NCBI GenBank assembly: GCA_028705785.1
Contig: JAQWCT010000002.1
Span: 1 to 38,920 of the forward strand
DNA: 38,920 bases
Source of the DNA: Sulfurospirillaceae bacterium
Lineage (GTDB): Bacteria; Campylobacterota; Campylobacteria; Campylobacterales; Sulfurospirillaceae
Reading direction: 5' to 3'
Positions 37,830 to 38,920 of the stretch are shown here, in pieces. The stretch's first letter is position 1; each line of letters begins with the position of its first letter. The translations under genes and the position numbers were made by a program. Below the pieces are notes generated by a model, which saw only the letters and a program-made list of their open reading frames with translations, did no database searches and was not told where the DNA came from.

Positions 37830-38920
37830 AAAGTAGCCTTGATAATGTCAACACCCACATTGGTAATCATCGCGCCACAAATGGGGGATTCTTCGAGTGA
37901 TAAAAGTTTTGAAGGATTGATGCCTTGGCCATAGGCTCGCTTTAGATGAGGTGTTTGCCTCCCAAATCCCATATAAGCAAAAAGCGTATCGGGGCGAATG
38001 CCCTCTGTGATAAAAACAGTGGCTCTCTCTTTGCTGATTTTATTTTGGAGATAAAACGCATCGCCGTTTTTAAGTCCATGGGCTTTGGCAGTACTTGGGT
38101 GCATCCAGATAGGATTGTCACTTACGAGCATATTGAGGTAGGGAACATTAGCCGTATGTCCATTGGTGTGAATGGCGCATTTCCCACTGGTAAGAACATA
38201 AGGATACCCTTGCGATACATCCATATCCACAAGCCTCGGTACGCCATATCCCACAAATTCTTTTTCGACTTTTTCACAAAATATTTCTATCTTTCCGCTG
38301 GGTGTTTTAAGGTGAGTAAAAAGGTGAGATAAAAGTCCTTCTTTATCTAATTTGCCTTTACATGTAGGATATTTTTCGACAAACCTTTTTACATAATCAG
38401 CCTCTAATGTTAAAAGAGGTGGAACATCAGGTGAGGCATAGCCTTTTTGGAGCAGTTCTTTAAGTAGAGAGACATCACCATTGGCTTGAAGCAGTCTTAG
38501 TTCATCGGTTGTTTGCCAGAGATAATGTGCAGACAAACCCATTAAAGAAGCGAGTTCTCTAAATATCTCGATATGGCTACGCGTTTTAGAAATTGGTTCT
38601 ACGATTTTGTTGCGCATAGCATAAGCAGGCGATGTTGAAGCAATTGAGGAGATGCCCTCATCTCGTTCAAGGTAAGTGGCTTCGGGTAGAATGACATCTG
38701 CCATCATGGCTGATTCACTGAGGTAAATATCATTGACAACGATAAATTCTAATTGCTCCATTGCTTCTTTCATCTTTTGCGGATGGGCTAGGGTGATGAG
38801 AGGATTGTGTCTGGTCATAAACCATCCCTTGATAGGATAAGGTTTTTGAGACAAAATGGCTTCTGGTATGGCTTGTAAAACCCCGTGTTTAGAAGAGATA
38901 AAGCGATGTTTTCCACTCTC
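37826..38920 (-). CDS. Molybdopterin oxidoreductase, PsrA/PhsA-like catalytic subunit (N-terminal part outside window)
   Basis: This is the C-terminal 364 residues of a DMSO-reductase-family catalytic subunit; the reading frame stays open to the right edge, so a TTG at 38854 is internal. Visible are the MGD-binding stretches FIVVNDIYLSESAMMADVILPEATYLERDEG, the SGKIEIFCEKV segment, then the C-terminal domain YPYVLTSGKCAIHTNGHTANVPYLNML and WMHPSTAKAHGLKNGD, and FAYMGFGR. The set resembles polysulfide/thiosulfate reductases (PsrA/PhsA) more than formate dehydrogenase or nitrate reductase. The active-site ligand to Mo and the Tat signal lie outside the window, so the substrate (polysulfide, thiosulfate, tetrathionate, or an As/Se oxyanion) is open. 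Confidence 0.88.
   Translation of the reverse strand, partial: ESGKHRFISSKHGVLQAIPEAILSQKPYPIKGWFMTRHNPLITLAHPQKMKEAMEQLEFIVVNDIYLSESAMMADVILPEATYLERDEGISSIASTSPAYAMRNKIVEPISKTRSHIEIFRELASLMGLSAHYLWQTTDELRLLQANGDVSLLKELLQKGYASPDVPPLLTLEADYVKRFVEKYPTCKGKLDKEGLLSHLFTHLKTPSGKIEIFCEKVEKEFVGYGVPRLVDMDVSQGYPYVLTSGKCAIHTNGHTANVPYLNMLVSDNPIWMHPSTAKAHGLKNGDAFYLQNKISKERATVFITEGIRPDTLFAYMGFGRQTPHLKRAYGQGINPSKLLSLEESPICGAMITNVGVDIIKATL

Noticed and set aside
1..38920. tRNA, rRNA, CRISPR, insertion sequences, prophage or toxin-antitoxin genes
   Set aside because: I looked on both strands and saw none; the only multi-copy word is the 10-bp palindrome.

Overview
The window looks like the chromosome of a free-living, anaerobically respiring Campylobacterota (epsilonproteobacterium), most like Sulfurospirillum or a close relative. 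This is inferred from gene content and style: a polysulfide/thiosulfate-reductase-type molybdoenzyme operon, the carboxynorspermidine route to polyamines, an ArsS-type kinase, a kinase with the AHQWRQPL H-box common in this phylum, a Campylobacter-like CheY, AT-rich DNA and tightly overlapping genes. I see no rRNA, tRNA, CRISPR array, insertion sequence or phage.

Layout. 1-0.9 kb: the end of moeA, a small lipoprotein and a small Cys-rich protein. 1.1-5.9 kb (minus): a TRAP transporter (dctP-dctQ-dctM), then a YajR-type MFS carrier with a YqaA-like membrane protein. 6.0-10.1 kb (plus): a one-helix membrane protein, mltA, rdgB, carboxynorspermidine dehydrogenase and an SDR. 10.1-12.3 kb (minus): a dCache chemoreceptor. 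12.4-15.8 kb (plus): nspC and an OmpR-type two-component pair. 15.9-20.3 kb (plus): an unrecognised His/Trp-rich membrane protein, a Tat-exported metallo-beta-lactamase-fold protein and a COG0523 metallochaperone-like GTPase. 20.4-23.4 kb: an EF-hand protein, an ArsRS-type two-component pair, and cheY on the other strand. 23.5-26.6 kb (plus): an orphan D12 adenine methyltransferase, a Lys-rich secreted mini-protein, a transglutaminase-fold protein and MerT/MerP-like genes. 26.6-29.2 kb (minus): a DEAD-box helicase with a long structured leader, and a DJ-1/PfpI protein. 29.3-33.6 kb (plus): class II aldolase, LsrK (autoinducer-2 kinase) and a cupin, then a HemN-like radical SAM protein. 33.6-38.9 kb (minus): the C-terminal part of a molybdopterin oxidoreductase, its FeS and NrfD-type subunits, a response regulator, a histidine kinase and a Cache-domain sensor in one tightly coupled operon.

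The strongest unexplained signal is a dispersed perfect palindrome, TTACATGTAA, in 19 exact copies (about 0.1 expected by base composition), usually as YTTACATGTAAR. It lies both inside genes, in only the two frames that avoid its stop codon, and between genes, often just after stop codons or merging into Shine-Dalgarno sequences. Other notable signals are two response-regulator-type promoters with exact 11-bp direct-repeat spacing (one architecture shared by the EF-hand gene and the neighbouring ArsR-type regulator), a terminator/antiterminator-like leader before the DEAD-box helicase, and a compact aldolase-LsrK-cupin cassette that may be a non-canonical AI-2 processing route.
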